Positions 1 to 9,989 of a stretch of 64,000 nucleotides of DNA are shown piece after piece. The notes beneath the pieces are model-generated. The model was not told the DNA's origin and ran no database searches. It saw nothing but the letters and a program-made list of their open reading frames with translations. The stretch lies in contig JAMXDE010000014.1 of the NCBI GenBank assembly GCA_026770025.1, positions 868,001-932,000 of the forward strand, read 5' to 3'. Position 1 is the first letter of the stretch; each line of letters opens with the position of its first letter. Both the position numbers and the translations under genes were made by a program. The stretch is from Craspedostauros australis. Taxonomy: Eukaryota; Bacillariophyta; Bacillariophyceae; Mastogloiales; Achnanthaceae.

Positions 1-375
1 CATGTCATTTTCGAGGTAATCCTGCGATCGCTGATCCTTGTTGCGAACCACCATGGCGATGGGCGTTCCCAAGGTCAGACCGTCCGGAGTGAGGCCCGAC
101 ATGATCTCCACAGCATCCGCCTCATTGCGAGGAGTAGTGATGCGGGATTGTCCCGGCCGTCTGCGATCCAGATCCACCTGGATCTCCTCTCGCGTCAGCG
201 GGATGCGGGGTGGGCAGCCGTCCAGCACCACGCCGACGCCGCCACCGTGCGATTCGCCCCATGTGGAAATTCGAAACACTCTGCCGAAGGTGTTGCCGGT
301 TCCCATGGTCAATGAGAAACCGGAGGCGTCCGCCAGGAGCGCCGTGAATACAAGAGCCGTGCCAGTGAACTTCAT
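1..375 (-). CDS. Chorismate synthase, N-terminal part, plastid-targeted (partial)
   Basis: Makes chorismate from 5-enolpyruvylshikimate-3-phosphate, the last shikimate-pathway step; in algae this is a plastid enzyme. Reading down from the ATG at 375 there are 125 codons without a stop to the window edge, so the C-terminal two thirds lie outside. The family signature is clear: [18 protein letters not shown] at about residues 27-44, then [20 protein letters not shown], a SGL...GTPIAMVV stretch and [10 protein letters not shown]. The first 19 residues are hydrophobic and end ADASG before FSLTMG. That fits an ER signal followed by a short transit peptide with Phe at +1, as in secondary red plastids. 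The ATG at 375 is chosen because it yields this presequence. It diverges from the cyclophilin gene, sharing about 530 bp upstream. Identity is near certain; targeting is inferred. Confidence 0.93.
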   Translation of the reverse strand, partial: MKFTGTALVFTALLADASGFSLTMGTGNTFGRVFRISTWGESHGGGVGVVLDGCPPRIPLTREEIQVDLDRRRPGQSRITTPRNEADAVEIMSGLTPDGLTLGTPIAMVVRNKDQRSQDYLENDM

Positions 376-905
376 CTCGTCTCGGAGTGTCTTGCTGTCC
401 TGTCGTATTTGCTTGTGTGTGTTGCTATTTGTGAGCTTGTCGATGGTGGTTGGCTGATGCACGGTCAGTGCAAGTGTCGCAGATTGATTGCCTCTCTTGG
501 TCTCGTGGAAGCCTCGCGCGTTGCCATCACACAATCGGAGGATCATGTCAATTTTCGAATTGTCGCTCAGATCCACTGTCTGTCCTTCTGTAGGTTTTGG
601 GGGCGTCGAACCGCCAACCAAGCTGAATCCGATCCCTTCGACTACAAACATCATCCCATTTTTTGCTTTCCTGGAACCAAACGCCAAACATCTCCATTCA
701 CGTGGTGACCATGGTGATCCACGGCGATGATGGCTGCGCGTCTCCCTCTTTCTTCCACGCCCATGTTCATCCCCATCTTCATGTCCATCTGCGTATTTGG
801 ATTGGTCTTGCGACAACATTCCGATCAACGGCGCCCATCACAACCACCCGCATCCACAGAAGCACAGGCTTAACTCCACATTGAAACAAGAAACCGTGTA
901 GCAAC
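376..905. promoter_or_regulatory. Divergent intergenic region, chorismate synthase / cyclophilin
   Basis: 530 bp between two start codons on opposite strands, so it must hold both promoters. No ORF here has recognisable coding character, and I see no strong repeat or clear core promoter element. Confidence 0.5.
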
Positions 906-1849
906 ATGAGCACATCCACGGATCCCAACGCCCCATGGTCGTACGTCAAGTTCGACACCAGCGTGGGAAGTTTCGTTATCGAATTGTACCACAAGCACGC
1001 ACCACGCGCATGCTACAATGTCGCTGGGTTGGCCCATGAGGGGTATTACGACAACACCGTCTTCCATCGCGTCATCCGTGACTTCATGATCCAGGGTGGT
1101 GATCCAACGGGAACTGGACGTGGTGGTGAATCGGTAAGTTGTCGTGATCGTTATCGTCATCGTCGCCGTCCATTCCGTCATTCTATTCCACAGAATAGTG
1201 CGATCTCGCACTTGCTTGGACTTTGCGTTGATGATGAAGCTGTCGGTGCCGTTTGGTGGAAGGTTGAACGTGCAAGAACAGCGTTCTTCCAGACACAGTA
1301 TGCGTTGGTTGCTTTGTATTGTACATGTGCATCTTCCATGCGCTCCTCCCTGTTATTGGTACCATCATTCATTCTCTTCCAACATTCAATTCAACTAATT
1401 CCATTCCTTGAACGTTCTTTCTTTTCACGATCATTTCAACGGCAACGACGGCCACGATGGCATGAACATGAACATTATCATGAACATTCTGCGCCCACAC
1501 TCTGTGCAAACAGATCTACGGCGGCAAATTCGAAGACGAAATCACGAGGAACCTGAAGCACACCGGCGCTGGTGTCGTCAGCATGGCCAACGCCGGACCC
1601 AACACGAACGGATCGCAATTCTTCGTCACGCTGAAACCGACCCCGTGGCTGGATGGCAAGCACACGATCTTTGGCAGGATATACAGCGGCATGGCCGTCA
1701 TTCAGCGCATGGGATTGGTGGCGACGGACAAACAGGACAAGCCAAACAACCCGATAACCATCCACAAGGCCAAGCCGTATCGGGGCATCCCACCGGAGAA
1801 TGATTCGCAGAATGCTCAGCCGCAGTACGAGCTCATTACTTCGTCGTGA
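906..1849 (+). CDS. Cyclophilin-type peptidyl-prolyl isomerase, PPIL1-like (1 intron)
   Basis: A proline cis-trans isomerase, 187 residues. Exons are 906-1133 and 1514-1849, separated by a 380-bp intron (gtaagt...cag, phase 0); joining them restores [14 protein letters not shown], a continuous cyclophilin core. Catalytic-site motifs are present: [19 protein letters not shown] in exon 1, and [17 protein letters not shown] and [11 protein letters not shown] in exon 2. A short N-terminus, a single isomerase domain and the [20 protein letters not shown] context match PPIL1, a nuclear cyclophilin of the activated spliceosome, better than CypA-type enzymes. It has no signal peptide, unlike several plastid genes nearby. 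Its 3' end faces the Trm82-like gene. Family is certain; the PPIL1 subgroup is likely. Confidence 0.93.
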
Positions 1850-2194
1850 AGCGTTGGGAGATTGCAAAGCGGCAAATCAGAAGTAAACGAGCAACGTGGA
1901 ATAATCGAGGGTAGAATACTAGAGTATTTGTACGTGGAGAGTGCTCAAGACAAGTTGTGTTGCAGCGTAGTCTTCCTTTTGCGTCACTGTTGCCCAACAC
2001 TCGAGAGAGCAAGTATCAACCAAGTTAGACAGCAACCACACTTGTGGATGTAGAATTGCACGCATCAAAAAGGCAGAACATCAAATGCCCTAGAGTACTC
2101 TCTCCCTCTCTCTTTCTCGCTTTATTTCTACTCACACACACAAGACGTTCGATGATGAATGTGACACCAAAGAGAGCAGAGTGGATTGCGGATG
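1850..2194. other. Convergent 3' intergenic region
   Basis: 345 bp between the stop codons of the cyclophilin and Trm82-like genes. It contains a pyrimidine-rich run of CTCTCCCTCTCTC type near 2100; nothing else is recognised. Confidence 0.4.
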
Positions 2195-3724
2195 CTACTG
2201 CTGTTCCTTTTCTTGAGAGGGCTTCTGTTCTGTCTCCTCTTCACCAGTTTCAGCTTCAGCTCCCTGTTCTTGCTGCTTCTGTTGCAGGAGCTGGGTGCGT
2301 CGTCTCTTCTTGGCACGCTGATCACGCTTCTTGGCAACCTCGATGCGCTCGACGCGCTCCCACGGCTTGTAATCGCCTCCGGGTCCCCTCTTCTCTTCCA
2401 GTTTCCGTAACTGTGGGAAACCCTTCTTGTCCTTCTCCACGACCGATGACAGCGTCTTCACCGCCTGATCGGTTGCGGTTTGCTTCAGCACGGACATGGC
2501 ACTCGCGTTGACTTCTTTGTCATCGATGACGGTCAATCCATCCGCTGCCGCCTTGAATCTCGTGCAGTAATGTGGCGCTTCCAGCAGCACGCTGAGTTCG
2601 TCATCCTTGTTGAATTGGATGGACAGCGGTTGCGCATCACATGTAGCGGATGTCACGAGCTGCAATGCGTGCGTACGTTCCGCGATCGAATACAACTGGA
2701 CGGCCTTGCTCCCATCATAAATCACCGAAAGCAAGGTCGCGCTCTCGTTGATCGCCAGGCTCGTGGGAATGAGACATTGATCATTGACGTCTGCATCTTC
2801 GTTGTCCTCGCCTCTGTTCTCGTGCACATCCTTGGCGACTTGCGTGACATGGAGCTGTGCCATGGTTGGAATATCCCACGTGCGAATGGTGCCATCGGCG
2901 CTGGCCGTGAACGCCACCTGCTTGCCACCATCTTTTGTAATGCAGACCATGGAAGTGATGAACGCCGTGTGGCCGAGGAGAAAGCCTGTTGTGTTCTCCG
3001 TGTTGGGGAACTGGCTGATGCGCACCTTTTCATCACGATCTGCGCTGAGCAGGTAACTCCCGTTGGCATTGTCGTTGGTGGCATTGTCGTCGGTGGTGCT
3101 AGATGTGTGTGACACGCACATTCCCGTGATCATGGAAGCCGTGTGACCGAGCATCAATCTACGCTGCTGCTTGTCCAAGCTCAAGGCCCAGATATCGCCA
3201 ACGAGATCGCCCACCAACAGGAGCACGAAGTCGCTGCCGCTCTTGCCAGTTGCTGCTGCAAATGTGAGGGACGAGATGCGCTTTGGAACCCTGTGGATGA
3301 TCGATGGCTTCGCGGACGCTGCCTCGCTGATAGTACTCGCTGCTAGTCTGTAAATGCAGACCGTTTTGTCCTGTCTGGAAACGACGCAACAAATCGCGGA
3401 ATCGATCTCCTTGACGGCAACCGTCTCCACGTCCAATCTATCCTCCAGCTGCTTGGCCCTGTTGGCTGCTGCAGCCGAGGCACCTGCATCGTCCTCTTTT
3501 CCCTCAGATCCACTCTGCTGCTGCCGTTGCTGCTGCTGATCGTCCTGTTTCTCTTTCGATGAATTCTTCTTTTTCGACTGCTGCTTCTTCTTTGGTACAT
3601 TGGATGGCTGCGGCGAGTGCATCAGCTCGATGCATCGTTCCCCACCCTTCAGCAAGTACACCACGCTGCCCAGCGCAGCCACTGCATACTCCCCGTCCTC
3701 CGTAAATTGCAACAGTTCTCTCAT
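2195..3724 (-). CDS. tRNA (guanine-N7) methyltransferase non-catalytic WD40 subunit, Trm82/WDR4-like
   Basis: WD40 partner of the Trm8/METTL1 methyltransferase, which makes m7G46 in tRNA variable loops. About 509 residues from the ATG at 3724, which gives MRELLQFTEDGEYAVAALGS; the frame stays open upstream but only from a TTG. Order seen: first blade; a Lys/Gln-rich insert (about residues 45-85); blades with AVKEIDSAICCVVSRQDKTV, LVGDLVGDIWAL and LMLGHTASMITGM; then the family-typical DRDEKVRISQFPNT followed by GFLLGHTAFITSM and TIRTWDIP. The basic C-terminus is KKRDQRAKKRRRTQ. The DRDEKVR-GFLLGHT pairing is what separates Trm82/WDR4 from generic WD40 proteins. The catalytic partner is not in this window. 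It shares a 381-bp divergent promoter with the TAP42-like gene. Confidence 0.85.
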   Translation of the reverse strand: MRELLQFTEDGEYAVAALGSVVYLLKGGERCIELMHSPQPSNVPKKKQQSKKKNSSKEKQDDQQQQRQQQSGSEGKEDDAGASAAAANRAKQLEDRLDVETVAVKEIDSAICCVVSRQDKTVCIYRLAASTISEAASAKPSIIHRVPKRISSLTFAAATGKSGSDFVLLLVGDLVGDIWALSLDKQQRRLMLGHTASMITGMCVSHTSSTTDDNATNDNANGSYLLSADRDEKVRISQFPNTENTTGFLLGHTAFITSMVCITKDGGKQVAFTASADGTIRTWDIPTMAQLHVTQVAKDVHENRGEDNEDADVNDQCLIPTSLAINESATLLSVIYDGSKAVQLYSIAERTHALQLVTSATCDAQPLSIQFNKDDELSVLLEAPHYCTRFKAAADGLTVIDDKEVNASAMSVLKQTATDQAVKTLSSVVEKDKKGFPQLRKLEEKRGPGGDYKPWERVERIEVAKKRDQRAKKRRRTQLLQQKQQEQGAEAETGEEETEQKPSQEKEQQ

Positions 3725-4105
3725 CTTGCTCCTTTTGCTTGGCTTGTGTGTTCGATGGTGTGATGTGATGAGAGACAATGAATGATGAGGATGATGGCTG
3801 CAGTCGTTGTGGTGGTTGAAGTGGTTGGGGTTGTGTCCGGACTTTCACCATCATTGGTTGGGAGGAAATAGTACTTCTTTAATGGTGGCACAATACCTCA
3901 TGGTACCTTCATGATGAGTCCGAATGAAGTGAAACAAGACAGAAATGGAGAAAGATGACAACACAAACCCAACACCAAAACAAACAACCACACTTCTGTG
4001 TTCAACGTTCCACAACATTCGGCAGCCAGCATCATCCGACACGCTCATCCGTACCTACGGACATAGAATATTATAATACTGTATAGTCATCGTTATACTG
4101 CAAAC
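3725..4105. promoter_or_regulatory. Divergent promoter region, Trm82-like / TAP42-like
   Basis: 381 bp between opposing start codons. A TATA-like stretch (around 4068-4085, ATATTATAATACTG type) lies 20-40 bp before the TAP42-like ATG. No other motif is clear. Confidence 0.4.
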
Positions 4106-5284
4106 ATGGCGAGCAACGGCAACCCCCAAGGCCTGGCGGCGACGTACCGCAAGGGAATGTCGCTGGTGGAATCATCACCCCAAGAAGCGTTGGAGATCCT
4201 GCAGCAAGTGCAGAGGGACTGCTCTGCGCTGTCGCTCTTCTCCTCCAACGAGACCTTGGAGGATGTCAGCAACAAGTCCATTCCGTTGCTGGCGGTGTCC
4301 CACTTCGTGGCGATCGCAACCATGAACCTCCCCATGGAGGTAGGCAAGATGCAGATCCGCAAGGAGAACATCCTCAAGGCGGTCGATACGTGGGTGCACT
4401 TCCTCAATCAGTTGGAGCAGCTGGAGCAGTTGTCGCAGACGGAGAAGATGCAGCTGGAGGCGATCATGGAGCAGGGGAGCGGTGATGACAACGGCGGAAA
4501 CAGCAGTGGCAACAGCAGTGGCAACAACAATGGCGCTTTGTCTGCGCAGATGGCAACCATCAATGCTGCCCAACAGCGCGAGGACAAGATTGCACGCTTC
4601 AAGCTCAAACAGCAATGTCAGCAGGAGATGCAACGGTTGCAGGGACTGCAGCAGCGTCGGCAACGGCTGGGAATGGAGGACAACGAAGATCTCGACGGGT
4701 TCGATTCGGATCAGCTGGAACGCACCGTCGCCTTGCAGCAGCTGCAAATCTACAAATCGGAGGCATTCGAACAGATGCAGTCTGCGCAGCGCGAATTGCC
4801 CATGGTCCACATGATGCTGGCACGCGAGCAGGACATGCAGGCCAAGAATCGGCACCGCGGTGGACCGTCCTCGCACATGCAAGCTTCGCCCAACGATCCG
4901 CGGTTGGCGCAGCACCGGCAGGGCACATTGAAGGTCACCCGCGTTACGAAGGACAATGCCACGGGCCAGCTCCGATTCAAACGCGAGGAGCTCAAGTCGC
5001 AGGTCTTCCGACCGGGATGGAACCAGCCCACGATGTCGTTGGAGGAGTTGGCGGACCGCGAGGTTCGGGAGGCCAAGGAACGCGAGGCGCGCCAGAAGGA
5101 ATCGGAGAAGGAGCAATCGAAAGCGCCGAGACGGTATGATCAGCTCGTTCAGGACGGGATGGAGGACGATGCCGACCTTGTGGATGCCAGTGCGAAGCTT
5201 GATAGAGACTGGGACAACTTCCGTGAGGCCAATCCAAGAGGCAGCGGCAACAAAAGAGGTGATGTGGGTGATCGGAACTTCTAA
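4106..5284 (+). CDS. TAP42/alpha4 (IGBP1)-like PP2A-associated protein
   Basis: 392 residues. TAP42/alpha4 proteins bind and stabilise the catalytic subunits of PP2A-type phosphatases and act downstream of TOR signalling. The N-terminal all-helical domain is visible (YRKGMSLVESSPQEALEILQQVQRDCSALSLFS; then SIPLLAVSHFVAIATM and RKENILKAVDTWVHFLNQL). It is followed by a Gly/Asn-rich linker at about 130-150, the family-typical QREDKIARFKLKQQCQQEMQ, and a C-terminal RPGWNQPTMSLEELADREV with a charged tail. Length is near that of yeast and human members (roughly 340-370). The protein has no intron and no targeting sequence. It is convergent with UBLCP1. Confidence 0.88.
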   Translation: MASNGNPQGLAATYRKGMSLVESSPQEALEILQQVQRDCSALSLFSSNETLEDVSNKSIPLLAVSHFVAIATMNLPMEVGKMQIRKENILKAVDTWVHFLNQLEQLEQLSQTEKMQLEAIMEQGSGDDNGGNSSGNSSGNNNGALSAQMATINAAQQREDKIARFKLKQQCQQEMQRLQGLQQRRQRLGMEDNEDLDGFDSDQLERTVALQQLQIYKSEAFEQMQSAQRELPMVHMMLAREQDMQAKNRHRGGPSSHMQASPNDPRLAQHRQGTLKVTRVTKDNATGQLRFKREELKSQVFRPGWNQPTMSLEELADREVREAKEREARQKESEKEQSKAPRRYDQLVQDGMEDDADLVDASAKLDRDWDNFREANPRGSGNKRGDVGDRNF

Positions 5285-5510
5285 AGCAACTTGCATTCCC
5301 TTTCTCTACGTATGATCTACTCGACGGCACTCCACTGCAAAAGCTACGTGCCGCTGCTGATACTCTTGTGCTGCTTCGGTGTCCTTCTCATGCCATCCAC
5401 AAACACTTCTGATCGCAAGGAGATGAACTCAAGAGCAGCAAATTTGTATGCTCTATTACTCCTCTCTAGTATCATGGAGTACTTGTACGTACATACATCA
5501 TACTCGTGCA

Positions 5511-7468
5511 TCACGAATCACCTTCCGTCTTGTCATCGGGTGCTGATGCCGACGGCGATATCATGGATGCTTTGCCCGCCACGACATCCTCCCACACGTC
5601 AAAGTTCACATTATCAAAATTCACTTCCGCTTTGACCAGCTGCTCCAGATACTGGCTCAATGCCTGCAGCGCCACATCCCGTTTGGCCTTGCTCTTCTTG
5701 CGGTAGTATGCGGAGATCTTCAGTCCCGAGCCCATGTTCAGCGCGAAGTTCCGCGATAGGTCATCGATATGGACAGTGTTGTGGCTGCCCCATTGAGGGA
5801 ATTTCGACCAAATGATTTGCAATGGCTTCACGTGATGGTTGACGCTGGTGCCATTCCGTCTCGTGCTCTTCACGGTGAACATGGACGTCTTGTCCAGCAC
5901 GAAGCAAAATCGGTACCCCGGATGAATCAGCATCCCTAGTTCCGTCAACTTGGTCTCCAGCCACTACGCGATTCAAATTCAAACAAGCAAACAAGCGAGA
6001 AAGGAAGGAAGGGAAGGGTTGATCTGGGATTATGGTGAGGTCATGTATCACGGTGCTCCACAATGCAGCAAAGCCATGATTCCATGTGATAACTTTGGCA
6101 TCAGCATCGAACGCATGGGAGTTGGCAGCAATCTTCACTCCCAACGTAGAAAGTAGAAAGGCATTTTGGTGCACGAAACCTTGAAGGAACATCTCCCTCT
6201 CTCACACACACTCGTCCTGCGTCACTGTCTGCCTTTTTACTTACCCGCCACGATGTTTGCGACCACACCACTAGGTCGTAATACTTGTATGCGTTCGTCA
6301 AGAATTCATCCATGAAGGGTCTACGTTTTCAAGGCGGCGTGTTTGTGTGTGTGTGTGTGTGTGTGTGGTTGAGTGCAAGGTGCAATTACATGCGATGCGA
6401 CGAGGAGACGAACGTTTGATGTGTGCAACGCAAAATATTGTGAGGAGTGAAGAGGTTCGGTCATGAAACTGCGTCCCCACCCAGCGCAACGCGACGCCAA
6501 GCACTACATTTCGTTCATCATGTTTTCCGATGCAAAATACGCTGCTACGACACGGTAATACAGCACTGCATTCAACTTCAGGTATCTTGAACTCACCTCT
6601 TCATGACTGCCGCGGCACCTGCTCCAACCGCATGAGACGCCGAGTCCTGTTGCAGGGACTTGCTGCTGAAGTCCAGCAAAGTATGATCCAGATCGAGCAC
6701 GAGCAAAGGCTTCCCTTGTCTCGGCTGACTCATGATGGGGATCTGCGTACTCGCCGTGAATTTCTTTAGCTTTCCATCGTTCGCCACATGATTCAGCCAC
6801 TGCACCATATGGAGTGTAAAATTGCATCGAACGCATCGTATCGTATCGTATTGTGAGGGCGAAGTTGGGTGAGATTCACATGTTGATGGAGGATCCCACT
6901 CATTGACCAAGTGATGCCTCGCCAAAGAATCCGTCAAGGATTCAGTCTCATTCAAAGGCGCCATTTGCATCATTATTGTTCCTGGACCATTCGAGTATGA
7001 TGTGGTAACAATTCTGGAAGAACTCAGCTCTTCACTCACCTCGTCGCTCCCTGCATTGAAATCCAGATCAAAGTCATCCACGACATCGGGAAGATCATCA
7101 CGGTCGCCAGGATCCACGAAGATGTCCTTCTCCGGCGTCCCCATGAGGATGAACTGATGCACCACACCTGCACTTGCGCTGGCCGCGTTAGCTTTTTTAT
7201 TGGACGCCTTCACCTTGAGTGCCTTGAGCATGACATCGTCGCTAACGGGTCCCTTGTTCTGGAGCGCCAAACCGATGAGCTTCTGCCGCTTTGGCAGCAC
7301 CCGCGTCTTCTGCTGCAGCAGTTCTTTGACCTGGCCGATCGTGCAATCTGGCTCCAAGTCTTCCAGCGTTATCCGCTCCTTCCCGAACTTCGCGATCATG
7401 GTGACCCCGTCGTTGCTTTTGCCTCCGTCCGCGGCATCGGCGGCGTCGTTGGTCGCACCGTTCATCAT
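5511..7468 (-). CDS. Ubiquitin-like domain CTD phosphatase, UBLCP1-like (4 exons)
   Basis: Nuclear HAD-family serine phosphatase that in animals dephosphorylates the 26S proteasome. Exons, 5' to 3': 7468-7040, 6799-6597, 6320-6245, 5963-5511. Introns of 240, 276 and 281 bp are all GT-AG, and the joined frame gives 386 residues. The N-terminal ubiquitin-like domain (about 22-115) includes VLPKRQKLIGLALQNKG; DVVDDFDLDF follows. The catalytic motif is LLVLDLDHTLLDF with nucleophile Asp179 and Asp181. Across the second junction the frame reads MKRPFMDEFLTNAYKYYDLVVWSQT, then WRWLETKLTELGM, and finally PLQIIWSKFPQWG and HIDDLSRNF. This order matches human UBLCP1 end to end. ATG at 7468 is chosen because translation upstream has no family similarity. 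The second intron holds a (GT)n tract at 6344-6367. Confidence 0.93.
6344..6367. repeat. (GT)n microsatellite in UBLCP1-like intron
   Basis: About 12 uninterrupted GT units on the + strand (CA on the transcript strand), inside the intron 6321-6596. Confidence 0.9.
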
Positions 7469-8471
7469 GCTGTTATAGCAGGGTATGGTATAGTATAGTA
7501 TGGAATAGTATGGCAGAGACCTCTGCAATGTACGCTCTGCGGTGATGTCTGTATCGATATGCTCTCTCGGACTGCTTTGCCGCCAATACGCGACTCTCGA
7601 GAGTGCACTGCTCCACCAGAGTGCTATCCCCCACTTCTATTGATCGGATCAGCCTTCTGTCCAGCGGATGCTTGGCAAATTGCTATCAACTTGCAACCTT
7701 CACGTCGTCTTGGGGGTACTGATGCGATGGTGGCCACAAATGGAATGGCTGATTCATGAAATACCTCGTCTTTTCCTTCTTGTTCTTGTGTCTCGTGCGA
7801 TGTTCGCATGTCTCTCTCTCTCTCTCTCTCGTCTTCTTGCCGAGTCGGATGGAAGCCTCCTGATGTTGCCCCCTGGTGTGTTCTGTTGATTGTTGCATGC
7901 CGTTTTCATGGACTCTGCCACTGTCGCCACAAATAGAGTTATCGCGTGACGCTCCACGAACACAAACACACGATCCTTGGAGTCTTGTCACCAACAGTCC
8001 AAGCGGTCGATTCACGAGTCAAGAATACAACAGGACTGTCTCAATCACTGAACAACACGAAGAACACAAAAGAAGCAAATCGTCCCAATGTCCCAGACGC
8101 CACAACTGCAGCCGCCAGCACAACAGTTTTCGAATGATTGCTGCGTCAACGAAACGATGAGACGAGAGCGCCCCCAAGAGCGCGCTTGGACACCGGCATC
8201 AACAACTCAGACGAATGCTCTCTCTTGTGGATGCAATCCAAACGTACGTACACACAATTCGAAAGAAGGAACCAAGGTCGATCACATTCGCGTTCGTCGA
8301 CGGTTGATCATCGTTCTCAATCGATAACAGCGCGCAATCGCAATCGTTCTGCTCTTCCGTAGAAACACCAGCACTGGACACATTCATCCGCCCCACAGCA
8401 CGCCAAATCAGAGCTCCGGAATAGAATACGACCGAACGTCGCCAACGCCGTTACGTCCTCCTCCTTCCACC
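7469..8471. promoter_or_regulatory. Divergent intergenic region, UBLCP1-like / PH-domain gene
   Basis: 1.0 kb between opposing start codons. It holds a (TC)10 tract at 7811-7830 and a repeated TATAGTATGGAATAGTATGG-type stretch just upstream of the UBLCP1 ATG. Short ORFs on both strands show no recognisable domain. Confidence 0.4.
7811..7830. repeat. (TC)10 microsatellite
   Basis: Ten uninterrupted TC dinucleotides. Confidence 0.9.
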
Positions 8472-9203
8472 ATGGGTTCCGAGTCAGGATCTATGAGACA
8501 GCGACGCCCGTCACCACCGGTGGATGTCACCGCGACTGGTGCGTCACCACCCGCACGCGATGGGGTATTGAGGACTTCGGGCAGATCCGGCCTATCCGCG
8601 CTGACGTTGCTCGATTCGTCTCCGCAGCAACACGGATCCGTCATGAAGCTGCACACCCCGCCGCTCTACTCCATCCTGCCGGAGTTCCTGCAGCGCTGGG
8701 TCAGCTCCATCAGCTTTCTCAGCTTCCTATGTCCTAGCTGGAAACACCGGTACCTCATCCTCTGCGGGTCGTTCCTTTACAAGTTCTCCACCGCGACTTC
8801 GCCAGATCCCAAGGGATCGCCGTTCGATCTGGAGTCCGTGGAAGCGGGCATAGCGTCGACCGACTTCGTCGATGCAGCATCGCAGCTGGGATCAGGCTAC
8901 CGGGCCTTGGTCACGGTGTCCACCTTGCGCAAGCAACATGTCTACGCCGTCGCCAACGCGGAGGAGGCACGCGTGTGGATGCAGAGCATCGATCAGGCCA
9001 AGCAAGAGGCCATCACGAGGAGGATGGGCCATGCCAACCACGTGCCGTATCCAACGCGTTGGAAGCATCTGGATGCCTTGGGCAGGAGCCTGGTCAAGAG
9101 CAAGGAGAGGATAAGAGGACGGATGGAGTCATCCCAAATGCGTGAGATGGAGATGTCTTCGTTTGCCACCGGCGGCTCCCTGCCCCAAGGATTCCACGGC
9201 TGA
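8472..9203 (+). CDS. PH-domain protein
   Basis: 243 residues, intronless. A pleckstrin-homology domain occupies about residues 60-180. It opens with WKHRYLILCGSFLYKFS (beta1-beta2), continues through GSPFDLESVEAGI and KQHVYAVANAEEARVWMQSIDQAKQEAI, and ends with the C-terminal helix whose invariant Trp is in RVWMQSI. PH domains of this kind bind phosphoinositides or membrane proteins; I do not see enough to name a ligand. The first 50 residues are Ser/Pro-rich, and the tail is basic then Met-rich (RMESSQMREMEMSS). No transmembrane segment or second domain is visible. It precedes the enoyl-ACP reductase gene on the same strand with 786 bp between; no functional link is suggested. Confidence 0.75.
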   Translation: MGSESGSMRQRRPSPPVDVTATGASPPARDGVLRTSGRSGLSALTLLDSSPQQHGSVMKLHTPPLYSILPEFLQRWVSSISFLSFLCPSWKHRYLILCGSFLYKFSTATSPDPKGSPFDLESVEAGIASTDFVDAASQLGSGYRALVTVSTLRKQHVYAVANAEEARVWMQSIDQAKQEAITRRMGHANHVPYPTRWKHLDALGRSLVKSKERIRGRMESSQMREMEMSSFATGGSLPQGFHG

Positions 9204-9989
9204 TAGAACGGTACTGCCGCATGTCAGACTACCTTCATGTCACAAACGTTCAATTGTATCCCTAACAAACAAGCCGTTATGTTATATGTGGAGCAGCAGA
9301 GACAGAGAGGAGGGCTGAAACAGGGCAGGAGAAGAATGGATCGCCATCTTCACACCCGTACGATCACCACAAATGGAGCAGAGCATTTCATGGGACGCAG
9401 GGGACCATTGGAGGGAAACTCCAAAAGATTAACATTCAACTGCTTGCCTTGCCCCGCGTTGCAATACATCTTCCACAAGACAAAAACGATACAATACATT
9501 CTATTCGACGGAGTTACGACACAGTCTTCTAATCACAACAAGAGAGCACAAATACGATTGCGAGTACGTGTTAGTACCCATGCATGCAAATCTGTGTTTG
9601 TTTGGATCCATTCATCCTCCCCTTTCATCGATTCCTGTCTCTCCCAGACTCTCTACCCCCGATCTATCGTATTCGCACCACTGCATCGTGAAAAGATCAG
9701 CCCTCAACGCCACAGATTTGTCGATCCCAACCCACCTGCGTGGTCACGTCATCAAGTCAACTTAGTCGATCCACATCGACTCCCGTCACGCCCAGTCGGC
9801 ACAAGTACGTGTTTTCATGCCAATCGATCAATCACTCACGACATCTTCCCATCCAAACCGTATCCACACCGTGAACACTTGCATCACCGCCACCAAGCCA
9901 TCACACCACTCACATCCCACCCAGCTGCCGAACTGGAGCCCTCTCGACATCCCACAACACAAACCACCACGACCAAAACAATATCCATC
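9204..9989. promoter_or_regulatory. Intergenic region upstream of enoyl-ACP reductase
   Basis: 786 bp. The frame of the reductase exon 1 is open back to 9237, but that upstream translation is Arg/His/Ser/Pro-rich without domain character and would bury the signal peptide. I read it as 5' leader and promoter. Confidence 0.5.
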
